From NCBI GenBank assembly GCA_021209875.1, contig JAGYVD010000002.1, positions 620,001 through 684,000 on the forward strand: a stretch of 64,000 bases of DNA. The letters are read 5' to 3'. The translations under genes and the position numbers were made by a program. Shown one piece after another: positions 25,555 to 37,067 of the stretch (positions are counted from its first letter, which is position 1; every line of letters begins with the position of its first letter). This stretch comes from Rosellinia necatrix (Eukaryota; Ascomycota; Sordariomycetes; Xylariales; Xylariaceae). The notes beneath the pieces were generated by a model. The model was not told the DNA's origin. It searched no databases and saw only the letters and a list, made by a program, of their open reading frames with translations.

Positions 25555-25762
25555 TAATAGAGTCCTTAAAAAGGCCCGTATTAATCGAGCCAACAGCTTG
25601 TATATTATTAGATTAGATTAGATAAGTTGCACAGGCTACAGCTAGTAATAGGTGGCCTACGGCCACCCTTGCAGAAATTAATTCTAAACTTATTAAAATT
25701 CCCTACTTAGCAAAAAAATTAATAAAAGTATTTTTTTTTCTACTTTTATACTAATTTTTTTA
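25555..25762. repeat. Left LTR of element A (208 bp)
   Basis: Aligns end to end with 34,897-35,104. Shared words include CCCGTATTAATCGAGCC and CAACAGCTTG. It is slightly more RIPed than its partner, for example TTCCCTACTTAG against TTCCCCACCTAG. Confidence 0.85.
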
Positions 25763-28295
25763 AAGTAATATATTTATATAACTAATAAATCTTGTTATTA
25801 AACCAAATTAACATTATTTTTTAAATCTTTTAAAATTAAAAGATTTTATCTATAGCTAAAAATTTAAACGCGCGTTTTAATCTAGCTATAATTAAACAAT
25901 TAATATAAATAAAACGTTATTTTAACAATTATTTTTTTTATATAAATTATATACCTTGTTAAAGCTTATAAATAAACAATTGCTAAAAATATTTAATAAT
26001 TCATTTTTATATTTTAAAATTACTATTATTAAAATTATATATTTAAGCGTGTTTAATAACTAAAGTTTATTTAAATTTATAAACGTAGCAAATTATTTAT
26101 TTTTATTTATTATTAAAAAAAAATATTAATAAACGTGTTTATTAAACAACTATAAATATATATATTATAATTAAAAACCGGAATTTTTTAAAAGTAGCTT
26201 TATTATTTTATTTTTTATATACGTAGTTTACTCTGTTTTATCTTTTTATAGCTTTTAAATCGCAAATTAATAAACTAAAAATAACAGCTAATAATATTTA
26301 TACGTAAAAACAATTATTTAAACATATTATATATATATTTAAACATTTTTTAAATAATACGTTTAATTTTTTTAAGCTTGCAATAACGTTATATTATTAT
26401 GTTTTGTTATATATATTAAGCTTAAATATAAACGCTTTTAAAAAAACTTTAGCAGAATATTTTAAATTAATATAATTTTTACTTAAAAACATGCTGCCGC
26501 TAAAATAATTTAGCTTAGACTAAAAAACCGTTAATTATTTTTTAAAACATTAAAAATAAACCAACGTTTTAATTAATATTTTACGTAAAAACATAAAAAC
26601 TATAAAAATATTTTTTAATTTAGTTTTAAAGTTAATTAAACAGGTTTAAAAGTTTTTAAACTTTTAAAAACACTAATATTAAATTTTTAACAACATAAAA
26701 CTTAAAACTACAGCCGACTAAAAATAATATTAAAGCTAATAAAGCCGTAAATCGGTTATTTAAAATAAAGCAGCTATATTAACCGGTGTTTAAATAGCCA
26801 GCATATAAAATACAACTATAAATGTTTTAAATAAATTAAATACTATAACTATTATATTTTTTTATATGTTTTATTAAACGAAAACTTTTTTTAAAAAAAT
26901 AATAACTTAAAACTTTTTATTAAATATTAAAACAATTTTTATAAGCGCCGTAGTAATAAAAATAAAAACAATAACCGCTGTTATAATAAAAACTATAATA
27001 ATAACAACTTATTTAACTCTTTTAGCTTAAATAGTTCTAATAATAATAAACGTAATTATGCTGTATTAAATTAATAAAAATAGTTTACGCTAAACATAAC
27101 AGCTAAAACAAAAAAAAATATATATAAAATTAAATAAAATAATATCGGTATTTTTAACTTAAAAAAAAACTTTAATAATAAAAATATATAACTAACAGAA
27201 AAATATAATTTATATAAACGTTTATTTTTTATTAATCATATTAAATTATTATTAAAAAACAAAAGCATTTAAATATTAAACGTTTAATAAATAACTAATT
27301 TATTCGATTATTTATTAGCTAGATTAGTTTTGCCATAATAAAACAGCAAAATTTATATAAGCAACTGTCGCATATAAAAAAAAACAAGCTTAAACATACT
27401 GCTTAAAAAACTATAAAAAAAATTTAAAACGTAAGCTAGTAAAACGTTTTAAAAGTTTATAAAAAAAAAACTTATTTTAAAAAATATCACAAAAAATTAA
27501 AACGTACTTTTTTAGTTTATTTAACACTAAATATAATACGTTAAAGCTATAAAAACGCTATAAAAAAGCAACAAAAACTAGCATAAAATTATAAAAAATA
27601 TTTACAACTAATAAAAAAACGTAATTTTAAATTATATCTAACCTTTTAAATTAAAAAAAACTTTAGCTAACTATATATATAAAATAAAAAACAACTAATA
27701 TAAGCTAAAACATAAAACTAAAAAAATATATTTAAACATTAAACTAAAAATAATATCGGCAAATTTAATATTAGCTGTTAAAATAACTTATTAAAAAAGC
27801 TATAATCGTCGACCCGATTAAAAAAAATATCGATTAAATAATAAATATTTTAAAAATTAAAACTAAAACAGCTGTAAGCGTAATTACAAACAGTATTAAA
27901 GCTGAAGTAAAAATTATAACTAAAATAGCAGCCGCAAAAAAAGCCGCAAACGTTAGAACTAAAACCGCAACAACTATTAAAAAAACCAAAAAAACAATTA
28001 AAAATTAAAAAGTTACGATCAGAAACGTAACTAAAAATATAACTACGGTTATAATTAAAATTAAAACCGTAAATATTTAAATCGTAAAAATTATAATTAA
28101 AATTAAAAAAAAACGATTAACGTTTATTTTACGTATATTTTATAAACAGCAGTACAAATAAATAAAAAACTAAATAAAATAACAACGAAAAACACGCCTT
28201 TTTTTATTTAGTACTAAACTTAACTTTTATTTATTATTAATATTATTGAATTTATAAATTAAAAACTATTTTAAAATTATATATAAAAAAATATA

Positions 28296-30153
28296 ACGTT
28301 ACACACAGGTCAGTAATACACACAGGTTAATAACATATTTTTTTTTAACTTTTTAATTTTTAACTTTATTTATATATTTTTTTATAACTACGTAATAGTT
28401 TAAAAATTTACAGCTGCTAATTTATAACTAGCTATTTAAACTAAAAAACGCGACTTAAAACTTTTTTTATAAAAGCTTGCTTATATTTATAACGTTTTTA
28501 TTAATATATTAGCATAAAAAATTAACAGCAACGCGTTTTATTATACTATAAACTTTATAAAACGAAATTTAATAATATTTAAAAAAAAAACTATTGCTAA
28601 ACGTATTTTTAAGCTAAATACGTAAGCATTTCTGTTTTAGCTTTAATATATTTAAAAAATAGCTAATATTTTTTAACGCAAACATAACATATTAAAAGTT
28701 AGCATTAATTAAGCTTTAATTTTTATATAACAACGACCTAACTTTTAAACGCGTTATAACCGCCGAATTAATTATTAGCAAGCTTTTAATAAAAATTTTA
28801 AAAATTATTATAAATAGTTTAAGCTTATAAAGCTTATAATTAAAAAATATAATATATATATAAACAATATTTATAACTTTGACGAAACAAAGTTTTTAAT
28901 AAGCAAAATAATTATTAAAATAATAGTTATAAGCTTTAAAAAACGTAGGCAATTTAAATAAACCGAGCTTAAAAATAAAAAATAAATTATTATAAACCAG
29001 GTTATTAATTTTTAAAGTTAAACAGTGCCGCTATATATTATTTTTTTAAGCAAAGTTTATTTTATGTTATAATATCGCGATATTATATTATTACGCGACT
29101 AGGTTATAAACTTTTTAAATAACGGCTGAACTAATAATAAAATAAGCGTTAAATAAATAAAACATTTTAATTATTATATTAAAAGCTAGAAAAAAATATT
29201 TATTGCTTTTTAATTTTAAATAGTTATAAAAGCTATTATTTAATAAAATTCAAAAAATACTGCTAGTTTAACAATATTATTATATTTTATATGTTTGTTT
29301 ATTTATTATATAAGCTTTAGTTTTTTAATTTAATTTTTTAATATATTAAAACAGTGTTATAATAAATATATTAAAAGTTTAATACGCTATTATTAAATTT
29401 ATATTAAAAAGCAGGACTTTTTTAAAAGCTTTTTATATATATTTATATATATATTTATAAAATAAAACATTCGATCCGGTTTTAAAGCAGCTAAAATTAT
29501 ATTTTTTAATACAGATAAAGTTATATTTATATTAAATATATAAAAAACAGCAAAAATATTATTGTTTAACTTTTAACTTTTATTTAAATTTTAAACTTTA
29601 AAAACGTTTATTATTACTAACAAAACTAAACAGCAATTAATTTTTATTAAAACTAAAATTAAAAATTATTTTTTAAGCTTTTTAATTAAAATTTTAATTT
29701 TTATTAACTTAATTGCAAAAATAACGCAAAAGTTAATATATTAAAACGTTTTATTACGTTAAAAAAACAAAAAGCTTTGTAAAACTAACTATATATTAAA
29801 TAAACGTTGCAGAATTAAAAATAAATCGTTATAAAATAAAAGATTTTTTATAATAAATAATGCTTAAGTTTTACAAAAATTTAAAAGTAATAAAATAGTT
29901 AAATCTAATAATAAAACTAAAAGTAGTCGTTTAGCAAAAAAAATATAAACAGGTCGACGGCGCTGTAGCATCTGCAGCAAGCTTAAATATAATGCGCGAA
30001 TTTGTTAAGCAGATATAGAAACTTTTAATAAAAATAATTCCGATTAATTTAATTTATTTATATATGTTATAATTAAGTTATTTAAGTTAGCACGTAAAAC
30101 GTGCGAAAAAGTGTGTTACTAACCCGTGTGTGTTACTGACCCGTGTATAACGT
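28296..30153. mobile_element. Pot2/Fot1-type (Tc1/mariner, pogo-like) transposon relic
   Basis: 1,858 bp with TA at each flank (28,294-28,295 and 30,154-30,155) and inverted terminal repeats of about 43 bp. Each terminal repeat contains two near-copies of a 16-bp motif (ACACGGGTCAGTAAC / ACACGGGTTAGTAAC on the right; RIPed equivalents on the left). Known family facts that match: fungal Pot2 is about 1.86 kb, has 43-bp terminal repeats with internal direct repeats, and duplicates TA. The transposase region is RIPed beyond translation. It is nested in element A, so it inserted later. The right terminal repeat is much less RIPed than the left. Confidence 0.85.
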
Positions 30154-33100
30154 TAACTTTTATATTAAATTAAAAAAAATTATAACATTTTTTCTAATTG
30201 CATGCAAAAAATATATTTATAAGTACTATTTTTAAAAACTATTTTTATATAACTAATTTTTTAAGCACTTATAAAATTATGCTAATGCTAAAAATAAAAC
30301 TATTAAACAGATTAAAATTAAAAATAAAACTATTAAACAAAAAAAAAAAGCTAAATTATAACGTGTTAAAAACATGTTCTAACGTAATATATAAAGCAGC
30401 TAATAATACTTTTAACAGCAAAATTTTTATAATTAAAACATTAAATATTAATAATAAATATAATAAAACGCTCCGATTAAATTATATATATCTACAGATT
30501 AATGCTAGGCTATTTTTAATTAAATAAAACTAATAAATTTATATTAACTTAAATATTAAAAAAACTATTATTAGCAAATCTTTTTTAAATATTTTAATAT
30601 ATAAAACAGCTTTTAACTAAGTTAAGTTTATTATTTTAAAAATAAATCAGTCGAGCTTAAAAAAGCTAAGTTTATTTTTATATTAAAAAATAAATAAAAC
30701 TAAAAATTTAAAATATTTAAACATATAAAAAAATAAATAATAAAAACTATTTAAAACTAAGAATACTACTTAGTAACAACTTTTATATTTATATAAAGTT
30801 ATAATTAATTATAAATTAAAAATATTTATTTATTAAATTAAAAAATAAATAAATTTATAGTTTTATTTAATATATTTATTTATAGTTGTAAATACGTGCA
30901 GAAAATTATTAGTTAAAAAAGTGTAGAACTATAAAACAAAAAAAAAGCTTATTTTATAGTAAAGTATAAACTTTTACTAAACAATAAAAGCTTTTATTTT
31001 ATAGCTATATATAAAAACAATATATATAATATAATTAACGCTAAAACTTTTAAAATAATACCGGTAATAAATATTTTAATAAAAACTATTAAAATTTATA
31101 AAAATATTAAGCTAAGTTAAATTTAAAAAAATAAAAATAATAAAATATATATAAGCTTATAAAAATCAGCAATAATAACTTTTATAGTTATAACTACTGC
31201 TTTATTATTAATAAAAACAGTTTTAATTAAAACTAACAAACAAATTTTAATAAATATAACTATTACAACTAATATAAAGTTTAAACTAAATCTTTTATTA
31301 ACTATAATAACAACTAATATAATATTAAATATAAAAATAATCGTGTATTTAAATAAAATAAATTATATATTAAACTTTATAATAATTTTTATGTTAAACG
31401 CGTAAATAAATAACATGTTTAACATTATATAAAAAATACTAAATATAAAATAATACGTTTAAATATAGCAACAAAAAGTATTTTTTTTATAAACGTTATA
31501 TTTAATATAATAATTAATTTAAAACTTTAAAAACTTTAAGTTAAACTTTTAATATTAAAAATAAACTTAAAGTTAAAAATATACTTTTTTAAGTATTAAA
31601 AATTAAGCGACTTTTAAAATTATTATTAAAAAAATGTTTATATATACGCCGAAAAAACGTTTAAAGCATCCCGATTTATTAAAATAGTTATATTTTATAA
31701 TATTTAAATAAATCGCGAAAAATAAACATTTTTAAAAAAATAATTTAAAATATTTTTATTAACAATTAATAAAAAACTAAATTAAATTTAAAATAGTATT
31801 TTTTAATAAATATTATATAAAAATATTAAATAATATTTATAACAAGCTATATAAAATAGGTTAACTATAATAAATAAATAAACTAATATTTTTACTTATT
31901 TTGTTTTTATTATATAGCAAAAATATATAAAGTTAATAAAAGCTAAATAATAGTTGATTTTTAATAACTTAATAAAATAGTAGTTTTAAATAATTACTTG
32001 TTATTTTTATAAAATAAAATAATTAAAAGCTTGTTAAACAAAAATATATTATAATTATTAACGCGACAGGATTTTTTATTAATTTTAATATATTTTAAAT
32101 CTAAAAATATGTTTATAATAATTAGTTCCTGCAGCTTAAAACGATTTAACGTAGTATTAATAAAATATAACAATTTTTTAGTATATATATAAAAATATAT
32201 AAACTAACTACTATGTAAATATATATATTATTATTAATATTTTATTAATAACGTTATTATATATTTTAATAGTTATAAAAATTATTTTAAATATTTTAAA
32301 ATAATTTTATATTATTTTATAAAAAACATCGTAATATTTTTTATAAAATTTTCTATCGGCTATTTATCCGTAAAACTTTTAAAATTCCGCATAAACGCTT
32401 TAAAACTATTAACTACTGCTAAACAAATGCAAGCATTTTAATAATTAGCTTTTCTAAAAACGTTACAAGCTTTTAAAAAATATTTTAAAATAAACAGATT
32501 TTTTTGTAATTTAATTCTATATTACGCCTAGTTAGCAGGACTATTACAAAATTAAAAAACTAACTTATTAACTAAAAAACATAAAAAAAAAAAATCTTAA
32601 ACAAAAAAAAACATATTTATTACGTTTATAACATATATTATAAACTAACAAAAACAGAAATAATTTTGTTTAAAGCTATTTAAAACATTATTTATTATAA
32701 AATAATATTATAATATTATAATTTAAAAAACTGCTTTTTTATAAATAAATAAAGCTAAAAATATAGTTTTAAAATTATATTATTTTATATAAGCAAAAAT
32801 ATAACTAAAAGCTTAAAAACTTAATTTTATTAATATAAATAAAACTAATTATATATTTAAATTATAGTTTATTATAAGTTAAAACTAAATATAAACTATT
32901 TAAATTAAAAATAGCTTGTTTTATTTAAGCTGTTAAAAACTATAAATAATAATCTAATTTAATAAAAATAATATAATTATATTTATAAACTATTTAATAA
33001 TTAAAAATATAATTAACTAAATATTATTAAATATAGCTGCTATAAATTATATAAACATTTAATTAATTAATTTTTAATATATTTTTTAATATAAATTTTA

Positions 33101-34896
33101 AATATATTATTTGCTAAAAAATTAAACTATATATTAAATATATTAAACAGATTTAAATTAATATAAAACGTTATAAATAAAATAAATAAATTATAAAAAT
33201 TAAAAAACCAGCAATATTAAATTTAATATAAAATATATTAAAATATATAGCAAAAATAATAATAAACAATAAATAAAAAACGGAATTTAAAAAAATTATT
33301 AAACCAACATATAATACAATAAAATATTAAACAAGCTAAATATTTTAAAATTTTGCTAAAATAACAAAAACGTTATAACATTTTTTAAACTTAAGCATTT
33401 TTTTTATTATAAATAGCTTAATTTATAACTAATATTAAAAAATAAAATAATTATACGTTTTATATAATATAATTAAACAAATATTTAAAGCTATATATAA
33501 TAATAAATATTATGCAAGCTTAAAAAAATAATAAAAAATTTTAAAAGTTTTTTATTTATTATAAGTTTTAATTAATTAAAAATATATTAAATGCTGCTTA
33601 AATTGCAACTTTAATCGTATAAACAAATTTAAACTAATAAAAATTTTAAATTAATACGTTTAAAAACATATTATTTATATAAATAATAATAATTAATTTT
33701 ATATTAAAGCTATTTTTAATAAACACTAAAAATATTTTATAGCAGTTAATAAACAAAAATATTATAATATATATAATTATATAATAACTATATTATATTA
33801 TATATTTAAATAAAGCCTGCTTATTTTTAAAAATAAAAATATATAATTAAAAACTAAACTAACGTATTTATAAAATAATTATTAATAAACAATTAAAAAT
33901 TTTTAAAAATATTATTTTTAATTAAAACTAAAATTTACGTTTAACTTTTAAAAAAAATATAAAAGTTTTAAATATAAAACTATTAATAACTACAGCTTAT
34001 TATTTATAAAATAATAAATTATTAAAAAAAAAACTAAATAATTAAATTAATAATATGCTACTACAACTTTTAAAACTTTAAGTTTAATTAAATTAACTTA
34101 TATTTAATATTATAATAAAACTTTAATACTATGTAATTATAAATAATATAATTTATTTTATATAAACAGTTATTTAAATTTAAATTATTTAAACTTTTAA
34201 ATTTTATCGCCGATTAATTTAACAAATTAAATATAAAACAAATAAAAATTTTAAAAACTATTTTTAATAAAACGTTAAGCTAATAATAAATTTTATTGCA
34301 GCATAAACTAAAAATATTATAACAGTAAATATTATATATTATAATTTATTTTTAATAAAAAATATTATTATGTTTATATAATAAATATTATTTATTAAAT
34401 AAACTTTTAAAAAATATTTATAATAACATGTAAAACTTTAAATAATAAAAAAATTAAAAACTTAGCTTATAAATTAAATTTTTAAAACATTATAAAATTT
34501 ATTTAATAATATTAATAGCTTATTTAAAACGTATATATAGCTAAAATAAATTTTTTAAACAAATTAAACTAACGTTTAAACTAATAAAAATTAATTAATA
34601 TAAACATTTAAATAATAATAACAAAAAATATATAAAATTAAATAAATTTTTAAATATCGCATTAATAAAAAAAACAGATTTAATTATTTAATTAAGTAGT
34701 AAAACTAAAAACATAAATATAACTAATAATATATTAAAAACTAACTATGTTATTTAAAAAAAAAAATAAACAACTATTAAAAAAAAAATAACCTCTGCTT
34801 TAAAATAAAAATAAAAATTAAACGTAAAAAACAGCTTTATAAAACAACCTAACGTATTATTAAAAACAGTAGCTTTTTTTCTGTCCGCCGGCATTT

Positions 34897-35104
34897 TAAT
34901 AAAGTCCCCGAAAAAGCCCGTATTAATCGAGCCAACAGCTTGTGTATTATTAGATTAGATTAAATAAGTTGCACAAGCTACAGCTGGCAACAAGTGGCCT
35001 ACAGCCACCCCTGCAGAAGTTAATTTTAAACTTACTAAAATTCCCCACCTAGCAGAAGAATTAATAAAAGCATTTTTTTTTCTACCCTTATACCAATCTT
35101 CTTA
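34897..35104. repeat. Right LTR of element A (208 bp)
   Basis: Partner of 25,555-25,762 and the less mutated of the two, retaining GTCCCCG and CAGCCACCCCTGCAGAAG. Followed directly by the target duplication ATTAG. Confidence 0.85.
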
Positions 35105-35396
35105 ATTAGTATTATTTATATAAAAATATTTATATTTTAAATAAATTAAAATTAAATTTGCTATAAATTATAACCATTAATTTTATAATATAAAATATAT
35201 AATAAATTTAATATTTAATTATTATAACAACTTTTAATTTATAATTAATTAATATTAAATTCAAAGAAAATTTAATAAAAGTTTTATTTTTATTATATAA
35301 TTTTAATAACAGCAGGCTAAAAAGCTAGCAATATTTTAGCATGTTTTTATTTAAAATTAAAAATATTATTATTTATTAAAAGCTTAGCGTTAATAT

Positions 35397-35579
35397 TAGT
35401 ATAGTTTACTAGGGGTAGTGTGGTTGAGTCTGTAAAAGTGTGATGTAGAATTGAGGAAGGAAGGGCTTCTGGTCCCTGCGGGACCAGAAGCCTTAGGCTA
35501 GTACCTTATCTATTCTACACAATCCTTATCTAGCTAGCTGCGCTAGCTAGATAAGAAGCCCCCCTTCCTGATTGTGTCA
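35397..35579 (+). mobile_element. Solo LTR, family F2, copy 3
   Basis: 183 bp with target duplication AATAT at 35,392-35,396 and 35,580-35,584. It is inserted in the inverted rep-1 copy; the matching empty site is near 4,800-4,830. Both hairpins are intact (35,464-35,492 and about 35,523-35,555) with loops different from copy 2, so the stems are conserved while the loops vary. Confidence 0.82.
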
Positions 35580-35671
35580 AATATATTATTAATGTTTTAA
35601 ATTTAAAATAAATTTGTGTTAGATTATTATATTTATTAAAAAAAAAGTTATAAAAGCTAAAAAACACTTTT

Positions 35672-35841
35672 TGACACAGTCAGGAAGGGGGGCTCCTTAT
35701 CTAGCTAGCTTCGCTAGCTAGATAAGGATTGTGTAGATTAGATAAGGTACTAACTTCTGGTCGGGACCAGAAGCCCTTCTTCTTAAATTCTACATCACAC
35801 TTTTACAGACTTAACCACACTACCCATAGTAAACTTTACTA
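35672..35841 (-). mobile_element. Solo LTR, family F2, copy 4
   Basis: 170 bp in the opposite orientation to copy 3 and only 87 bp away. Plus-strand target duplication CTTTT at 35,667-35,671 and 35,842-35,846. It begins TGACACAG, the unmutated form of the terminus, and ends TTTACTA. About 15 bp shorter than the other copies, with a shortened first hairpin. Confidence 0.82.
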
Positions 35842-36710
35842 CTTTTATTTTTAAATTTAGCCAATTTTTTTTTAAGCTAGCTTTATTTTAAATTTATTCT
35901 ATTATATTTAATTATATACTTTTAAAAAATTTATTTTATAACTTAATTATATTTTTAATTTCTATTATTTTATTTATAAATAAAATAAATATTTAAAATA
36001 TATATACAAACTTTTTAGTTAATTTTTAAACTTAATTATATATTAAATTTAATATTTAAAAATAAATATATATTTATTATATTTTTAGCTGTACTTTTAT
36101 ATTAAAAATAACTTATATTAAGTTTATATTTTTAATAAATATATATTATTTATATTATATAATATATTTTATTAATAACATAAATAATCAAGGTTTATTA
36201 AAATTAAAGCTTTATTATTTAATTTTTTATAAATTTAACTTTTAAATATATTGGCCTTAAAATAGCTTCAAATTTATTCTATTTATTATTTAATAATAAC
36301 AGACGATTAAAAATTAAGTTTTTTAATTAATAAATAATATATATAATATAATATATTTTTAACTAGCTTTTTAAGCTTAATTATATATTAAATTTAACAC
36401 TAAAAAATTAACATATATTTATTATATTTTTAGCTGCAGCTTTATATTAAAAACAACCTGTATTAAGCTTTTGCTCCTTTGTAGAATATATATTATTTAT
36501 ACTGCGCCGTATGCCCTCTTAATAATATAGATTAATAAATAAATCAATTTAATATAAATCAACTATGTCAAATATAATAAAATTAAAATTTTCTACCGTT
36601 TTAACAACTATAAAAACTAACACAAAAAACCAACTTTTTATTTAAAATTTCCCTTTTTTTTATATATATATCTTAAAATCCTTGTTTATAATATTAAAAC
36701 AAAAGCTTCT

Positions 36711-36773
36711 ATGCTTTAACTACTGATCGTAACATCAGCTAACTAGGACACTTATTCACTGCGCTATCTCGCC
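36711..36773 (-). repeat. Possible tRNA-derived SINE head at the AT/GC junction
   Basis: On the minus strand the sequence starts GGCGAGATAGCGCAGTGA, which fits a pol III box A (AGCGCAGTGA), with a GCGC/GTGT D-stem possible. A weak box-B-like word (GTAGTTAAAGC) sits about 42 bp downstream, the spacing seen in tRNAs. It is not a functional tRNA: the acceptor stem has no 3' partner and no anticodon arm forms. Alternatively it is chance sequence at the edge of the RIPed block. Confidence 0.25.
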
Positions 36774-37067
36774 ACACCGATCTCTCGACATTCCCCTCTC
36801 GACCTGAACTTCGTCCCTCGGACCTTCATCCCTCGAACTCTATCCCTCGGACTCGGACTCCATCTCTCAGTCCCCCCCACCGCCCATCCCACTCTGCACC
36901 TCGGCCACTGGCCCCGGCCACCAACATCAGACAGACAACAGGCCTGTACCACTGCCACGGCAATCTCCATCATCGCTCCAGAAAGGGTGGCCTGAACCAC
37001 CCCGTGAAAGGCCACCTCACACCACCAAGCAAGAGCGACCCAGATCCTATCGGTCGGTTGCGGGCAG

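Larger units (their letters stand above)
25555..35104. mobile_element. LTR retrotransposon relic, element A, with nested DNA transposon
   Basis: Bounded by two 208-bp direct repeats, 25,555-25,762 and 34,897-35,104, and by the 5-bp target duplication ATTAG at 25,550-25,554 and 35,105-35,109. The rep-1 sequence on either side is contiguous in the other rep-1 copy near 5,115, which proves insertion. Total 9.55 kb; without the nested transposon about 7.7 kb, typical of fungal Gypsy elements. LTR ends are TA...TA, as RIP would leave TG...CA. Coding strand is undetermined. The internal plus strand around 27,000-28,200 is A-rich with many RIP stops, and no domain can be recognised. Confidence 0.85.
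24930..36540 (-). repeat. Inverted, partial copy of rep-1 broken by later inserts
   Basis: 36,540 to 35,110 aligns inverted with 4,017 to 5,115. The alignment then resumes at 25,549 and runs to about 24,930 against 5,115 to about 5,520. The gap between is exactly the LTR element at 25,555-35,104. Two F2 solo LTRs (35,397 and 35,672) and one F1 solo LTR (25,258) also interrupt it. The minus strand around 25,070-24,940 reads, after one RIP-type stop (CAA to TAA), a gag-like stretch including NLPQIYNKFNANYKALLRKVP followed by an Asn/Ser-rich tail. Confidence 0.75.
1..36700. other. AT-rich, RIP-degraded transposon block
   Basis: Almost pure A/T sequence with TpA-rich words throughout and no ORF that resembles a protein. 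Where two copies of the same repeat can be aligned, differences are nearly all C to T or G to A. In the first 36 bases of the two LTRs at 16,291 and 24,012 there are 13 differences: 11 G/A and 2 C/T, all losses in the second copy. This is the pattern of repeat-induced point mutation, a premeiotic genome defence of ascomycetes. GC-bearing islands inside the block coincide mostly with short LTRs. The block ends abruptly between about 36,700 and 36,760. Functional roles (heterochromatin, centromere or subtelomere) cannot be decided from this window. Confidence 0.93.

Noticed and set aside
30198..30527. 109-codon ORF on the plus strand next to the Pot2-like element
   Set aside because: K/N/L/I/Y-rich low-complexity translation outside the transposon ends; an expected chance ORF in this composition.
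35397..35841. The two adjacent F2 copies as one transposon with long inverted repeats
   Set aside because: Each has its own, different 5-bp target duplication (AATAT and CTTTT), and the 87 bp between them matches rep-1 host sequence, so they are separate insertions.
1..36700. Starship or other tyrosine-recombinase giant mobile element
   Set aside because: No captain-type gene or cargo genes readable; the structures present are explained by LTR and DNA transposons.
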